This document shows, piece by piece, positions 38,917 to 48,762 of a stretch of 64,000 nucleotides of DNA. The notes below the pieces were generated by a model. It saw only the letters and a program-made list of their open reading frames with translations, made no database searches and was not told the DNA's origin. Each line of letters begins with the position of its first letter. Within the stretch, counting starts at the first letter, position 1. The stretch is from an uncultured Lachnospiraceae bacterium (GTDB taxonomy: Bacteria; Bacillota; Clostridia; Lachnospirales; Lachnospiraceae): positions 1 to 64,000 of the forward strand of contig CACZBK010000007.1 of the NCBI GenBank assembly GCA_902779395.1, in the 5' to 3' direction. The position numbers and the translations under genes were made by a program.

Positions 38917-39930
38917 TTATACCTGATTGTTATTGTTTTCGGATGATCCGGGATAATCTGATCTGAACAGGCTCTTTATGATCGCATAAGTGATACCTGC
39001 CAAAGGCCAGATGATCCATGTTTTCCACCACTGGAAGGTCAGAAAGCTCCAGATCAGGTAAATGCTGCGTACAGTAGGCCAGTATATGCTCATCATGCCT
39101 TCTGCCCTGGCACCTTTATAATGAGGTACTTCTGTTTCGGTATATTTGCTGCTCATTGTCTTTCCGTCGTTTATCTTGAGCAGATCGTTTAAGCTTCCCA
39201 TTATCATTGCGCTGTGTATTATCAGGAAAACACCGCAGGCAACCATTCCGAAGAGTACCGTTATCATGAACAGTTCGCCAAGTCCGGCAAGTGATCCCAT
39301 GGCTTCTGCAAGTACAAGGGGCAGCCAGCAGATCGAGCAGAGGATGATGCCCAGTGTAAGTCTTGATGCGAAGGACCTGCGGAAGCGGCTCTTCTCTTCC
39401 ATCGTATAATTGGAACCTGCGTAATCCAGGAAGCATCCGCCCTTAGTTATATATGACCACTTGTGTGAAGTGATGCCGGAGAATACGAAGAGCAATACTC
39501 CGCCGGCGATCAGAAGGAACATTATCAGAACGCCTACTCCTTCAAGATGGATACCGCTTAATAATATCGGGCCGGTCACGCTCATGATGCAGAGCGCTAC
39601 ACCAAGGGCTATGCAAAGCGCGCGTACCGATGAATACTGCAGGTAATCCCTTATCTCATCCAGATTCAGTGCCCTGCGGGGATTGGTCTCACTTTCTTCC
39701 TTCTCCTGCTTTACTTCTTCCTCAAGACCAAGAGCTTCTGCCAGTTCATCAAGATTGCCGAATTCGGAGATCACGGTACCTACCGCTTCGTTTTCAGTTT
39801 TACCCTCACTGATAAGCTCATTGTATTTATCTTCCATCATCTGAAGAAGTTCGGATTTTGCCTTTTCTACAACAGCCGTACGCGGCATATTTGCAAACAT
39901 GGCTTCAAGATAATTTCTAATTGTTTCCAT
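38917..39930 (-). CDS. permease-prefix/HAAS-type membrane protein
   Basis: Protein of 337 residues. The first ~70 residues form the helical domain often called permease prefix domain 1 or HAAS (METIRNYLEAMF, EAVGTVISEFGNLDELAEAL). Six or so membrane helices follow from about residue 105 to 325. HAAS domains mostly occur next to PadR regulators and are thought to pass a membrane signal to them. Its start lies 14 bases inside the end of padR, which strongly suggests coupled expression and function. Confidence 0.82.
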   Translation of the reverse strand: METIRNYLEAMFANMPRTAVVEKAKSELLQMMEDKYNELISEGKTENEAVGTVISEFGNLDELAEALGLEEEVKQEKEESETNPRRALNLDEIRDYLQYSSVRALCIALGVALCIMSVTGPILLSGIHLEGVGVLIMFLLIAGGVLLFVFSGITSHKWSYITKGGCFLDYAGSNYTMEEKSRFRRSFASRLTLGIILCSICWLPLVLAEAMGSLAGLGELFMITVLFGMVACGVFLIIHSAMIMGSLNDLLKINDGKTMSSKYTETEVPHYKGARAEGMMSIYWPTVRSIYLIWSFLTFQWWKTWIIWPLAGITYAIIKSLFRSDYPGSSENNNNQV

Positions 39931-40303
39931 TTTCTTCTCCCTTCATTGTCAAATAAGAACTTCCGTCAATAAATCTCTGGATAACGTCTTTGGTCAGTTC
40001 CCATTCGTTGCATTTCTCCCTGTAATATTTAAGGCCCGTTTCGCTTATGCGGTAGTAGGTCCTCTTCTTTCCGCTTCCGTCACCGGCTGCTTCGTAGGAT
40101 TCGATGTAGCCGTTCTTTTCCATACGTGAGAAAGCAGAATACAGGGTGGTTTCTTTGATGATGTACTTATCCTCCGAAATACTGCGTATCCTTTTGGATA
40201 TCTCGTAGCCGTAGGATGGTTCCTGTTTTAAGATGTACAGGATCATCGTGTCGTTATATCCCCGGATCACATCACTGCTGATGCCGGCATTTAACTCGTT
40301 CAT
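39917..40303 (-). CDS. PadR-family transcriptional regulator
   Basis: Regulator of 128 residues with the PadR winged helix (DTMILYILKQEPSYGYEISKR, TTLYSAFSRMEKNGYI, KRTYYRISETGLKYY) and a short C-terminal helix for dimerisation. CGAAGGGAGTGATAGG before the ATG holds the ribosome site. It leads the operon with the HAAS membrane protein and the DUF4097 protein. Three dyads overlap its promoter, so self-repression is likely. Confidence 0.92.
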   Translation of the reverse strand: MNELNAGISSDVIRGYNDTMILYILKQEPSYGYEISKRIRSISEDKYIIKETTLYSAFSRMEKNGYIESYEAAGDGSGKKRTYYRISETGLKYYREKCNEWELTKDVIQRFIDGSSYLTMKGEENGNN

Positions 40304-40354
40304 CCTATCACTCCCTTCGTTTATCAGGTTTTCAAGTTACTCCGACAGCCGTTC

Positions 40355-40435
40355 CTACGATAGTCGTTACTATGTTAGACGATGCTACGTCTGTCGTGGT
40401 ATGTGTATCGTACTACGTCTGTCGTAGGTTGTCAA
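40355..40435 (-). promoter_or_regulatory. padR promoter with three operator dyads
   Basis: On the minus strand TTGACA (40435-40430), a 17-base spacer and TACGAT (40412-40407) form the promoter. A dyad CTACGnnnnnCGTAG fills the spacer exactly (40413-40427). Related copies occur at 40385-40399 and 40355-40369, so starts are 28 and 30 bases apart, close to three helical turns each. The first copy is perfect; the other two have one or two changes in the right half. The pattern fits PadR autorepression. Confidence 0.8.
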
Positions 40436-40467
40436 TACTTTTTATAAAAAATTTCCACATAAAAAAA

Positions 40468-40486
40468 CACCGGCTTACTGCCGGTG
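40468..40486 (-). terminator. Rho-independent terminator of the lipoprotein gene
   Basis: CACCGGC (40468-40474) and GCCGGTG (40480-40486) pair around TTACT; on the minus strand seven T bases follow. The stem contains the last codons of the lipoprotein gene. Confidence 0.9.
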
Positions 40487-41431
40487 CATTTTATTTGCTA
40501 TTTCTATCAGATCTGTATCATCCGGATTACCGTCATCATCATAATAATACAAAGAATATTGGGTAACTGTGGCCGGGTCATGCCATATCAACAGAGCTGC
40601 GGAAGACTCCGCTTCCACCGTATTGTAGTATTTGGCTTTTATATCCTTACCCCATTCTTTGAGCTTAACATCTTTTTCTACTGCCCAGAAATAATAAGTA
40701 CCGGATATATCCCAGTCTGTGTCGCTTCCCTGCTGCATACGGGCGGTATATTCCCTGCCATCCAGAGTAAAGCTCATTTCTGCAAGAACCGAAATATCTT
40801 CATTAGGCTGTCTGTTGTCAAGTTTGGAATAATGCAATGCTACCGATCCTGCGGGATTTTTAAACAGACCCTTCGGAAACAGCTTAAGAAGTTCAGCTTC
40901 GTCAGTATCTGTCCACATGGAGACGGCATTGTCGGAGGTCTTTTGAAACCTGAGTCCGGATGCTGTATCTTCATTAAAGTTTTTCCAGTTTAAAAAACCC
41001 TTTTTATCAATGGTAAACCGGCAGCCTTCTTTATCTGAAACGATGCTGCTGGATACCAGTTCCCCGTCATCATCATATACGTAGACGGTCTTGATCCCGT
41101 ATCCCGGATCGGTGAAAGAAGAAGTTTCCTCTTCATAGAGACAGGAAAAGATCCAGGTGGTGTAGTTATTTACATCCTGTTTATACTCCACTTCTGCCTT
41201 TATTCCCATATCTTCGGCTCCTATCCGGATATTATAGTCTCCGCATGACCATAAACCCTCATACGAAAAAGCATGGGGATCTGTAATATCCGTATAGTTA
41301 TCTTCCTCTGTTACATCCGTATCTGCGGGTATGGAAGGGACTGTTGCGGTGTTATCCCCGTTTTTGTCCGTACAGGAAACAAGTGACAGGGCCAATATGC
41401 AGCTTGTAAAAAAAAGAATGTGTTTTTTCAT
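40475..41431 (-). CDS. lipoprotein, unknown
   Basis: Predicted surface lipoprotein of 318 residues: signal peptide with lipobox LVSC (Cys near residue 20), then a Thr/Asp-rich linker and a folded region rich in Tyr, Trp and Asp. I recognise no family. It stands alone between the padR operon and the divergent antiporter gene. Confidence 0.75.
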   Translation of the reverse strand: MKKHILFFTSCILALSLVSCTDKNGDNTATVPSIPADTDVTEEDNYTDITDPHAFSYEGLWSCGDYNIRIGAEDMGIKAEVEYKQDVNNYTTWIFSCLYEEETSSFTDPGYGIKTVYVYDDDGELVSSSIVSDKEGCRFTIDKKGFLNWKNFNEDTASGLRFQKTSDNAVSMWTDTDEAELLKLFPKGLFKNPAGSVALHYSKLDNRQPNEDISVLAEMSFTLDGREYTARMQQGSDTDWDISGTYYFWAVEKDVKLKEWGKDIKAKYYNTVEAESSAALLIWHDPATVTQYSLYYYDDDGNPDDTDLIEIANKMHRQ

Positions 41432-41542
41432 ACTTTATAGATTATATATTAGTAAATAACATATCGCAACGTAAAAATCTGTGGTAAGGCGGTCAGTATT
41501 ATGATAAAATATTCCTCAAATTGATGATATGGAGGGATGATC

Positions 41543-43057
41543 ATGTTTGTGGATTCCATCTGGGCGCTTTTGCCGCCTCTCATTGCCATTATCCTCGCGC
41601 TTATCACAAAAGAGGTGTATTCCTCATTAATGGTAGGTATCATCGCCGGCGGACTTTTATACGCCCGGTTTAATCCTGTGATCGCAATGGAACATGTATT
41701 TTCCGACGGGATGATAGGACAGCTGTCCGATCCCTGGAATGTGGGGATACTTATATTCCTTGTGGTGCTCGGGAGCATAGTGATGCTGATGAACCGTGCA
41801 GGCGGTTCTGCCGCATTCGGCCGCTGGGCCTCCATGCATGTTAAAACACGTCTTGGCGCGCAGCTTGCGACCATCGCACTTGGAGTGCTTATATTCATTG
41901 ATGATTATTTCAACTGTCTTACAGTCGGTTCGGTCATGAAGCCGGTTACCGATAAGAATAAGATCTCCCGTGAAAAACTTTCATATCTTATAGATGCAAC
42001 GGCTGCTCCTGTCTGTATCATAGCGCCCATATCTTCCTGGGCAGCCGCAGTGACGGGCTTTGTGGAAGGAACCAACGGACTTGCACTGTTCATCCGTGCT
42101 ATCCCCTATAATCTGTATGCTTTTCTTACTATAGCCATGATGCTCGTATTGAGCATAGGCAGGTTTGATTATGGTCCCATGAAGAAAGCGGAAAAGCTGA
42201 TCGGAAACAGTAAAGATACTGATGAAAAAGCTAAAGGAGAAGAAGAAAAACAGGAATTCAAAATATCGGATAAAGGAAAAGTGATACATCTGATACTTCC
42301 CATAGTTACGCTTATAATCTGCTGTGTGATAGGAATGATATATACGGGAGGTTTTTTTGAAGGCGAGAGTTTTGTAAATGCCTTTGCCAATTCGGATGCT
42401 TCGGTAGGTCTGGTATACGGATCGATGGTCGCACTTTTCATAACGGTCATATTCTACACTATCAGCAGAGTACTCAGCTTCCGTGAATGCATGGAGGCTA
42501 TCCCCGAAGGTTTTAAGAGCATGGTTCCGCCGATACTGATATTAACACTTGCATGGACTTTAAAGAGCATGACGGATTCTCTTGGAGCAGGTGATTATGT
42601 GGCCGGGTTGGTGGAAAGCCTTGCAGAAAACGGTATGGTGATGTCCTTCCTTCCCGCTTTTGTATTTGTTGTGGGAACTTTCCTGTCTTTTGCCACCGGT
42701 ACATCCTGGGGAACCTTCGGACTCCTGATACCCATAGTCGTTTCAGCGTTCGGAAGCGATCCGAAAAACGAACTTATGATAATAGCCATTTCTGCATGTA
42801 TGGCAGGCTCCGTATGCGGCGATCACTGCTCTCCTATTTCGGATACCACGATAATGGCATCGGCCGGTGCCGGATGCAAGCATATAAAACATGTATCCAC
42901 TCAGCTGCCTTATGCACTTACTGTTGCTGCAGTTTCTTTTATAGGATATATCTTTGCGGGTTTTGTACGTAACTGGATCCTGGCCCTGCCTGTATCCATT
43001 GTAATGATGGTTTCGGTGCTTCTTGTGATCAAATACATTGAAGATAAAAAAGAATGA
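41543..43057 (+). CDS. NhaC-family Na+/H+ antiporter-like transporter
   Basis: Membrane protein of 504 residues with about 11-12 helices. The family marks are IDDYFNCLTVGSVM, FATGTSWGTFGLLIP and DHCSPISDTTIMASAGAGC. NhaC-family proteins exchange sodium, protons or small organic ions such as malate and amino acids. A charged loop with EEEKQEF sits near residue 235. The ATG at 41543 is preferred: GGAGGG lies six bases upstream, and an earlier ATG would touch it. It leads the mannoside cluster, where its job is not clear; it could drive ion-coupled processes or be an unrelated neighbour. Confidence 0.88.
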   Translation: MFVDSIWALLPPLIAIILALITKEVYSSLMVGIIAGGLLYARFNPVIAMEHVFSDGMIGQLSDPWNVGILIFLVVLGSIVMLMNRAGGSAAFGRWASMHVKTRLGAQLATIALGVLIFIDDYFNCLTVGSVMKPVTDKNKISREKLSYLIDATAAPVCIIAPISSWAAAVTGFVEGTNGLALFIRAIPYNLYAFLTIAMMLVLSIGRFDYGPMKKAEKLIGNSKDTDEKAKGEEEKQEFKISDKGKVIHLILPIVTLIICCVIGMIYTGGFFEGESFVNAFANSDASVGLVYGSMVALFITVIFYTISRVLSFRECMEAIPEGFKSMVPPILILTLAWTLKSMTDSLGAGDYVAGLVESLAENGMVMSFLPAFVFVVGTFLSFATGTSWGTFGLLIPIVVSAFGSDPKNELMIIAISACMAGSVCGDHCSPISDTTIMASAGAGCKHIKHVSTQLPYALTVAAVSFIGYIFAGFVRNWILALPVSIVMMVSVLLVIKYIEDKKE

Positions 43058-43090
43058 TAAGACAGCCTGTTTTTCCGGAGGATCATTGAA

Positions 43091-44026
43091 ATGAAGATAT
43101 TATGCATAGGCGAGATGCTTATAGATTTTACTCCTGTAAGCGGTATGAGCAATACCTATACGGCCAATCCCGGGGGAGCCCCGGCAAATGTGGCGGTAAG
43201 TGTGGCGCGGAACGGTATAAAAGCGGGGTTTCTGGGAAAGCTCGGAAATGATGATTTCGGAAAACTGCTTGTAAATACATTAAGGAAGGACGGTGTGGAG
43301 ATACTGCTTCCCGACCTTACGGATAAAGCCACCACTACATTAGCATTTGTTACACTGGATGAAACAGGCGACCGTTCTTTTACTTTTGCAAGAAAGCCAG
43401 GGGCGGATATGCTGCTTGATAAAACGGATGTGGAAAAGATCGATCTTGATGAGTGGGATATGGTACATGCAGGATCTGTAAGCCAGTCCGGAGAATCGGC
43501 TGAAAGAGATGCGGTCCTTCTGGCACTGAAAAAAGCAAAAGAAAAAAACAAGCTTGTGAGTTTTGATCTTAATTACAGAGATAAGATATGGAGTGTTACA
43601 GAGTGTCAAAGGGAATGTGAGAAGATATTTCCCTTAACGGATCTTTTAAAGATATCCGAAGAAGAACTGGTATTTGCAGGCGGGGAGGAAAACATACCCG
43701 CATTTATGAAGAAATATGATATCACAGTGCTTGTTCTGACACTTGGCGGTGACGGCGCAAGGATATACTATAAGGACCGGACAAAGGATATCGCAGCCAT
43801 GAAGGCAAAGGTGGTCGATACTACAGGTGCCGGTGATGCATACTGGGGAGGCTTCTTATCATGCCTCTTAAAGCAGGGAGTAAAGAGTATTGCCGATATA
43901 AGTATGGACAAGCTGGAAAAAGCAGGAAATTACGGAGCCGTGAGCGGAGGGCTGTGCATACAGAAGCCCGGCGGGATACCCGCGCTGCCCACAGAGGAAG
44001 AGATATTAAAGGCGATAAACGGATAA
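43091..44026 (+). CDS. PfkB-family carbohydrate kinase, probable fructokinase
   Basis: Sugar kinase of 311 residues with the PfkB signature NPGGAPANVAVS at about residue 27, KLGNDDFG and the catalytic DTTGAGDAYWGGF with its Asp near residue 252. Position in a cluster with a beta-mannosidase and a mannose-isomerase-like gene suggests fructose as the substrate, giving fructose-6-phosphate. PfkB substrate cannot be read safely from sequence. RBS CGGAGG; 33 bases from the transporter gene. Confidence 0.87.
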   Translation: MKILCIGEMLIDFTPVSGMSNTYTANPGGAPANVAVSVARNGIKAGFLGKLGNDDFGKLLVNTLRKDGVEILLPDLTDKATTTLAFVTLDETGDRSFTFARKPGADMLLDKTDVEKIDLDEWDMVHAGSVSQSGESAERDAVLLALKKAKEKNKLVSFDLNYRDKIWSVTECQRECEKIFPLTDLLKISEEELVFAGGEENIPAFMKKYDITVLVLTLGGDGARIYYKDRTKDIAAMKAKVVDTTGAGDAYWGGFLSCLLKQGVKSIADISMDKLEKAGNYGAVSGGLCIQKPGGIPALPTEEEILKAING

Positions 44027-44058
44027 ATGTTATCACATAAAACATCTGAGGAGTCGGG

Positions 44059-46557
44059 ATGAAAAGAACAGATAAAAACCAGACATGGAAAATGTGTATC
44101 ATAAACGGTACAAAAAAGAAGGAATATATTCCGGCAGCCGTACCCGGATCTGTATATAACGATCTGTTAAAGGCCGGTAAGATGCAGGATCCCTATTGGC
44201 GGGATAATGAAAAAGACGCTCTTGAACTTATGAAAAATGATTTTGAGTACAGGGGCGTTTTTGATATTGATAAAAAAGAATACGATGCTTCCGATGAAGT
44301 GATACTTAAGTTTGAAGGTCTTGATACCATTGCGGATATCACGCTTAACGGCAACAGACTGGGAAGTGCGGATAACATGCACCGTATCTGGGAATATTCC
44401 GTAAAGGATATCTTAAAGCCAAAAGCCAATGAGCTTGTGATCATCTTTCATTCACCGGTAAAATATATCGCCGGGCGTTTTAAGGAAGATCCCGAGATCC
44501 TCGGAACGGAAGATGCCATGAGGGGTTTTCCAAATATAAGAAAAGGACATTACATGTTCGGCTGGGACTGGGGTCCCAGACTGCCGGATGCCGGTATATG
44601 GAAAGACGTAAAACTGCTTGGTGTAAAAAAGGCGAGATTTGAAAAAGTATATATACGCCAGGGTTTTAATGATGATCTTACAAGAACCGAATTATCTTTT
44701 GATATATTGATAAAAGAAGCCGGAAACGATACAGAAAAAAGCCCGTATGATAATGGGAAATTTATGGGACTCAGTACGGCAGTCACACTTACCGGCCCCA
44801 ACGGAAAAGTGCTGTACGATAAAACGGACATATCGGAAGGTGATACGCTAAGGATAGATAAGCCTTTATTGTGGTGGCCTAACGGTCTGGGAGCTCAGCC
44901 GCTTTATACCGTCACAGTCGAGCTGTATGATGAGAACGGGGATGTATGTGACAGTGTTACAAAGCGTATAGGTCTTCGCAGGATGGAGGTGAGCACGCAA
45001 AAGGATGAATACGGATCCGAATTTGCCCATGTGATAAATAATGTAAAATTTTTTGCCATGGGCGCGGATTATATTCCCGAAGATAATATCCTTTCAAGGA
45101 CAGACAGGAAACGTACCTTTGATCTGATACGCCAGTGTGCAGCGGCAAACTTTAACTGCATACGTGTCTGGGGCGGAGGGCTTTATCCTTCCGATGATTT
45201 CTATGATGCTTGTGATGAGATGGGGCTTGTGGTATGGCAGGACTTTATGTTTGCCTGTGCCAATTACAGGCTGAGCAGAGCCTTTGAAGAAAACATACTT
45301 GCGGAGCTTAAAGACAATGTACGCAGGCTTTCGCATCATGCATCACTTGGACTGTGGTGCGGTAATAACGAGATGGAGATGTTCGTGGCCCAGGGCGGAT
45401 GGGGTGCGAAGAACAGGATAAAGAGTGATTACGTTAAGATGTATGAATATCTTTTTCCCAGACTCGTTGAAGAGGAGGATCCTGACAGATTCTACTGGCC
45501 CGCTTCCCCTTCCTGCGGAGGCGGTTTTGACGATCCCAATTCTCCGGACAGGGGAGATGTACATTACTGGGATGTATGGCACGGTAACAAGCCGTTTACC
45601 GAATACAGGAAATTCTATTTCCGTTATCTATCGGAATTCGGCTTTCAGTCATTTCCTTCGATAAAGACTGTAGAAACATTTACGCTTCCCGGGGACAGGA
45701 ATGTTTTCTCATATGTAATGGAAAAGCATCAGAGGAATGCATCCGCAAACGGAAAGATAATGAATTATATGGAGCAGACATTCCTTTATCCTAACGATCT
45801 GGATACGCTCATATATGCTTCGCAGCTGCTTCAGGCCGAAGCCATAAGATACGGCGTGGAGCATTTCAGGAGAAACAGGGGTCGCTGCATGGGTACCGTT
45901 TACTGGCAGCTTAATGACTGCTGGCCCGTGGCATCATGGTCTTCCATTGATTATTACGGACGCTGGAAAGCACTCCATTATTATGCAAAAAGATTTTTTG
46001 CACCGCTGATGATCTCATGCGAAGAAGAGAGCCTGCTGACACAGGATATGAATGTTAATGCCGAGCCTTATGATGTAAAGAGATCGATCCGCCTGTCTGT
46101 TTCCAACGAATCACTTAAGGAAAGAAAAGTTACGGTGAAATGGCAGCTCAGATCCAATGATGCTTCTGTCATAAAAGAAAAGAGCAAAAAACTGAGTGTA
46201 GCTGCGATGTCCTCCGTATGGCTTGAAAAAACGGAATTCCCGGAGGCCTGGCTTTATAAGAACTATGTGAGCTATCAGCTTATCGAGAAAGGAACGGTAA
46301 TATCACAGGGAAGCGTGCTTTTCTGCCCGCCCAAGCATTTCGCCTTTCTTGATCCCGAGCTTACGGTACGTGCGGAAGGTGATGAGATAGTGGTCACTGC
46401 AAAATATTTTGCAAAGAGCGTGGAGATAAGAAACAAAAATGACGATCTTATCTTATCCGACAACTTCTTTGATATGGACGCCGGGGAAAAGAGAGTTAAG
46501 ATAATAAAGGGAAAAGCAAATGCTCTTAAAGTACGCAGTGTATATTCCATAAGGTAG
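44059..46557 (+). CDS. intracellular family GH2 beta-mannosidase
   Basis: GH2 enzyme of 832 residues without a signal peptide. The WDWGPRLPDAGIW, RIGLRRMEV and CIRVWGGGLYPSDDFYDACDEMG segments are typical of beta-mannosidases. The acid/base Glu438 lies in CGNNEMEMF and the nucleophile Glu526 in SEFGFQSFPS. It would release mannose from the non-reducing ends of imported manno-oligosaccharides. RBS GAGGAGTCGGG. It lies between the PfkB kinase (32 bases) and the isomerase (nine bases), so these are one unit. Confidence 0.94.
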   Translation: MKRTDKNQTWKMCIINGTKKKEYIPAAVPGSVYNDLLKAGKMQDPYWRDNEKDALELMKNDFEYRGVFDIDKKEYDASDEVILKFEGLDTIADITLNGNRLGSADNMHRIWEYSVKDILKPKANELVIIFHSPVKYIAGRFKEDPEILGTEDAMRGFPNIRKGHYMFGWDWGPRLPDAGIWKDVKLLGVKKARFEKVYIRQGFNDDLTRTELSFDILIKEAGNDTEKSPYDNGKFMGLSTAVTLTGPNGKVLYDKTDISEGDTLRIDKPLLWWPNGLGAQPLYTVTVELYDENGDVCDSVTKRIGLRRMEVSTQKDEYGSEFAHVINNVKFFAMGADYIPEDNILSRTDRKRTFDLIRQCAAANFNCIRVWGGGLYPSDDFYDACDEMGLVVWQDFMFACANYRLSRAFEENILAELKDNVRRLSHHASLGLWCGNNEMEMFVAQGGWGAKNRIKSDYVKMYEYLFPRLVEEEDPDRFYWPASPSCGGGFDDPNSPDRGDVHYWDVWHGNKPFTEYRKFYFRYLSEFGFQSFPSIKTVETFTLPGDRNVFSYVMEKHQRNASANGKIMNYMEQTFLYPNDLDTLIYASQLLQAEAIRYGVEHFRRNRGRCMGTVYWQLNDCWPVASWSSIDYYGRWKALHYYAKRFFAPLMISCEEESLLTQDMNVNAEPYDVKRSIRLSVSNESLKERKVTVKWQLRSNDASVIKEKSKKLSVAAMSSVWLEKTEFPEAWLYKNYVSYQLIEKGTVISQGSVLFCPPKHFAFLDPELTVRAEGDEIVVTAKYFAKSVEIRNKNDDLILSDNFFDMDAGEKRVKIIKGKANALKVRSVYSIR

Positions 46558-46566
46558 GAGCAGGGC

Positions 46567-47811
46567 ATGGATAAAAAATACATCATAGATACAAATGAAA
46601 ACAGGGAGTTTTTAAAAAGAAACGCACAGGCGCTTCTGGATTTCGGAAGAGAGTTTCCCTCACCCGGCGGCGGAAGCTGGTATCTTGGTGATGACGGAAA
46701 ACCCATTAAGGAAAGAAGCCGTGAAACCTGGATAACCTGCCGTATGGCGCATGTGTACAGCATAGGTGCCATGATGGGAGATAAAGGCAGCAAAGAACTT
46801 GCTGCCCGTGCGATAAAAGGTCTTCAGGGTGAGCTTAAGGATAAGAAGAACGGAGGCTGGTATGCGGGGCTTACCGCAGACAATGAGATACTGCCGGATA
46901 AGCAGTGCTACGCCCATGCCTTTGTGATACTTGCATCATCAAGTGCTTATCTGGCAGGAATAGACGGAGCGAAGGAGCTGCTTAAAGAAGCTCTTGAGAT
47001 ATATGACAGATATTTCTGGAATGAGGAGGAAGGCTTATCCGTTGATACCTGGAATACGGAATTCACCGTGCTCGATGATTACCGGGGCATCAATGCGAAC
47101 ATGCATACCGTGGAAGCTTTTCTTGCGGCAGCAGATGCACTTTCGGAAGAAAAATACCGCATAAGAGCCGGCAGGATAGCAGATCATGTTATATCCTGGG
47201 CTTCGGAAAATGAGTACAGGATACCGGAGCATTTTACAAAAGAGTGGAAAGCGGATCTTGATAAAAATAAAGAAAAACCGGATGATCCCTTCAAGCCTTA
47301 CGGGGCAACACCCGGACACGGTATAGAATGGGCCCGTCTGATAGAGCAGTGGTGTACTTCATCGGATCCGGAAAATAAAGCTCATTATATCAATGCTGCC
47401 TGCCGTCTGTATGAGCGTGCGATAGCCGATGCCTGGAATGCTGACGGCGCGGAGGGCATCGTATATACGACGGACTGGGAAGGAAAGCCTGTGGTACACG
47501 ACCGTATGCACTGGACCCTGGCAGAGGCCATAAATACTTCTGCGGTGCTTTACCGTGTCAGCGGAAACGAAAAATATGCAAATGATTACAGCATGTTCCT
47601 TAAATATCTTGATACAACGGTGCTCGATCATTCCTGTGGATCGTGGTTCCATCAGCTTGATGAGAACAACAGATTAAAGACTACGGTGTGGCCTGGCAAA
47701 TCCGATCTGTATCATGCATTTCAGGCTATGCTTATCCCGTATATGAGGACGGATCTGTCAATAGCAAGTGCTGTGGCAATATACGGCAAGGATCATCAGA
47801 TCAGCGAATAA
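46567..47811 (+). CDS. AGE-family sugar isomerase, YihS/mannose isomerase-like
   Basis: N-acylglucosamine-2-epimerase-fold protein of 414 residues, an (alpha/alpha) barrel. It matches the YihS family closely: WITCRMAHVYSIG, KKNGGWYAGL, DYRGINANMHTVEAFL, PGHGIEWARL and SDLYHAFQAM carry the conserved catalytic His residues. Members isomerise mannose to fructose, or sulfoquinovose in some. Between a beta-mannosidase and a kinase, mannose to fructose is the sensible reaction. RBS TAGGAGCAGGGC; nine bases after GH2. Confidence 0.92.
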   Translation: MDKKYIIDTNENREFLKRNAQALLDFGREFPSPGGGSWYLGDDGKPIKERSRETWITCRMAHVYSIGAMMGDKGSKELAARAIKGLQGELKDKKNGGWYAGLTADNEILPDKQCYAHAFVILASSSAYLAGIDGAKELLKEALEIYDRYFWNEEEGLSVDTWNTEFTVLDDYRGINANMHTVEAFLAAADALSEEKYRIRAGRIADHVISWASENEYRIPEHFTKEWKADLDKNKEKPDDPFKPYGATPGHGIEWARLIEQWCTSSDPENKAHYINAACRLYERAIADAWNADGAEGIVYTTDWEGKPVVHDRMHWTLAEAINTSAVLYRVSGNEKYANDYSMFLKYLDTTVLDHSCGSWFHQLDENNRLKTTVWPGKSDLYHAFQAMLIPYMRTDLSIASAVAIYGKDHQISE

Positions 47812-47829
47812 TCAAAAGGAGAGAAAAAA

Positions 47830-48747
47830 ATGAACCCTGAGAAATTTCACACAAATCCGATAATGAAAGATATCTACACTGCGGATCCCGCACCCATGGT
47901 CTATAAAGACAGATTGTATCTGTATACCACCCATGACGAAGATGAGCTGGTAAATGATTTTTATACCATGTATGACTGGCGTTGTTTTTCCACCGACGAT
48001 ATGGTCAACTGGACTGATCACGGTAAGATCTTTTCTCTTGATGATATAGAGTGGGCTGATGACAGGGCATGGGCGCCCCAGTGTATAGAGCGCAACGGGA
48101 AATTCTATCTGTATTGCCCCGTACATAAAAAGGACGGCGGCATGGCCATCGCCGTAGGTGTCTCCGATAAGCCGGAAGGACCGTTTAAGGATCTGGGCCA
48201 TCCCCTGGTGGATGAGGGCGACTGGAATGATATAGATCCCACGGTCTATATCGATGACGACGGACAGGCATATCTGTACTTTGGAAATCCCGAACTGCGC
48301 TATGTAAGGCTTAATGAAGATATGATCTCGTATTCCGGTGAGGTTGAAAAGATCCCTATGACCGTTGAAGCCTTTGCAAAAGGCGGGCATGATTCGGGGA
48401 CCACATACGGTGAAGGACCCTGGTTCTATAAGAGAAACGGTATCTATTATATGGTATTTGCGGCTTTTGCCGAAGGTGTACATCAGGAACATCTTGCATA
48501 CTCTACAGCTCCCACTGCCACCGGCCCCTGGAAATACGGCGGTGTGCTCATGAGTGAGGAAGGCGGGGTGTTTACCAATCATCCGGGTATCGCGGATTTT
48601 AAAGGGCATTCCTATCTGTTTTATCACACGGGAGAGCTTCCCGGGGGAAGTCTTTTCCACCGCAGCGTATGTGTGGCGGAGTTTAAGTATAATGAGGATG
48701 GCAGTATAGATACCATCCCCATGTGCAAAGGTGTCGAAGCCGTATAA
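47830..48747 (+). CDS. intracellular family GH43 glycoside hydrolase
   Basis: GH43 five-bladed propeller of 305 residues without a signal peptide. Catalytic residues: Asp19 in TADPAP, Asp136 in DIDPTVYI and Glu195 in YGEGPWF. It shares the same plan as the GH43 at 7.1-8.0 kb but is clearly different. As the last gene after the mannosidase and isomerase (18 bases), it may remove arabinose or xylose side groups from mixed hemicellulose oligomers. RBS AAAAGGAGAG. Confidence 0.92.
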   Translation: MNPEKFHTNPIMKDIYTADPAPMVYKDRLYLYTTHDEDELVNDFYTMYDWRCFSTDDMVNWTDHGKIFSLDDIEWADDRAWAPQCIERNGKFYLYCPVHKKDGGMAIAVGVSDKPEGPFKDLGHPLVDEGDWNDIDPTVYIDDDGQAYLYFGNPELRYVRLNEDMISYSGEVEKIPMTVEAFAKGGHDSGTTYGEGPWFYKRNGIYYMVFAAFAEGVHQEHLAYSTAPTATGPWKYGGVLMSEEGGVFTNHPGIADFKGHSYLFYHTGELPGGSLFHRSVCVAEFKYNEDGSIDTIPMCKGVEAV

Positions 48748-48762
48748 AAATGGGCATACTGC

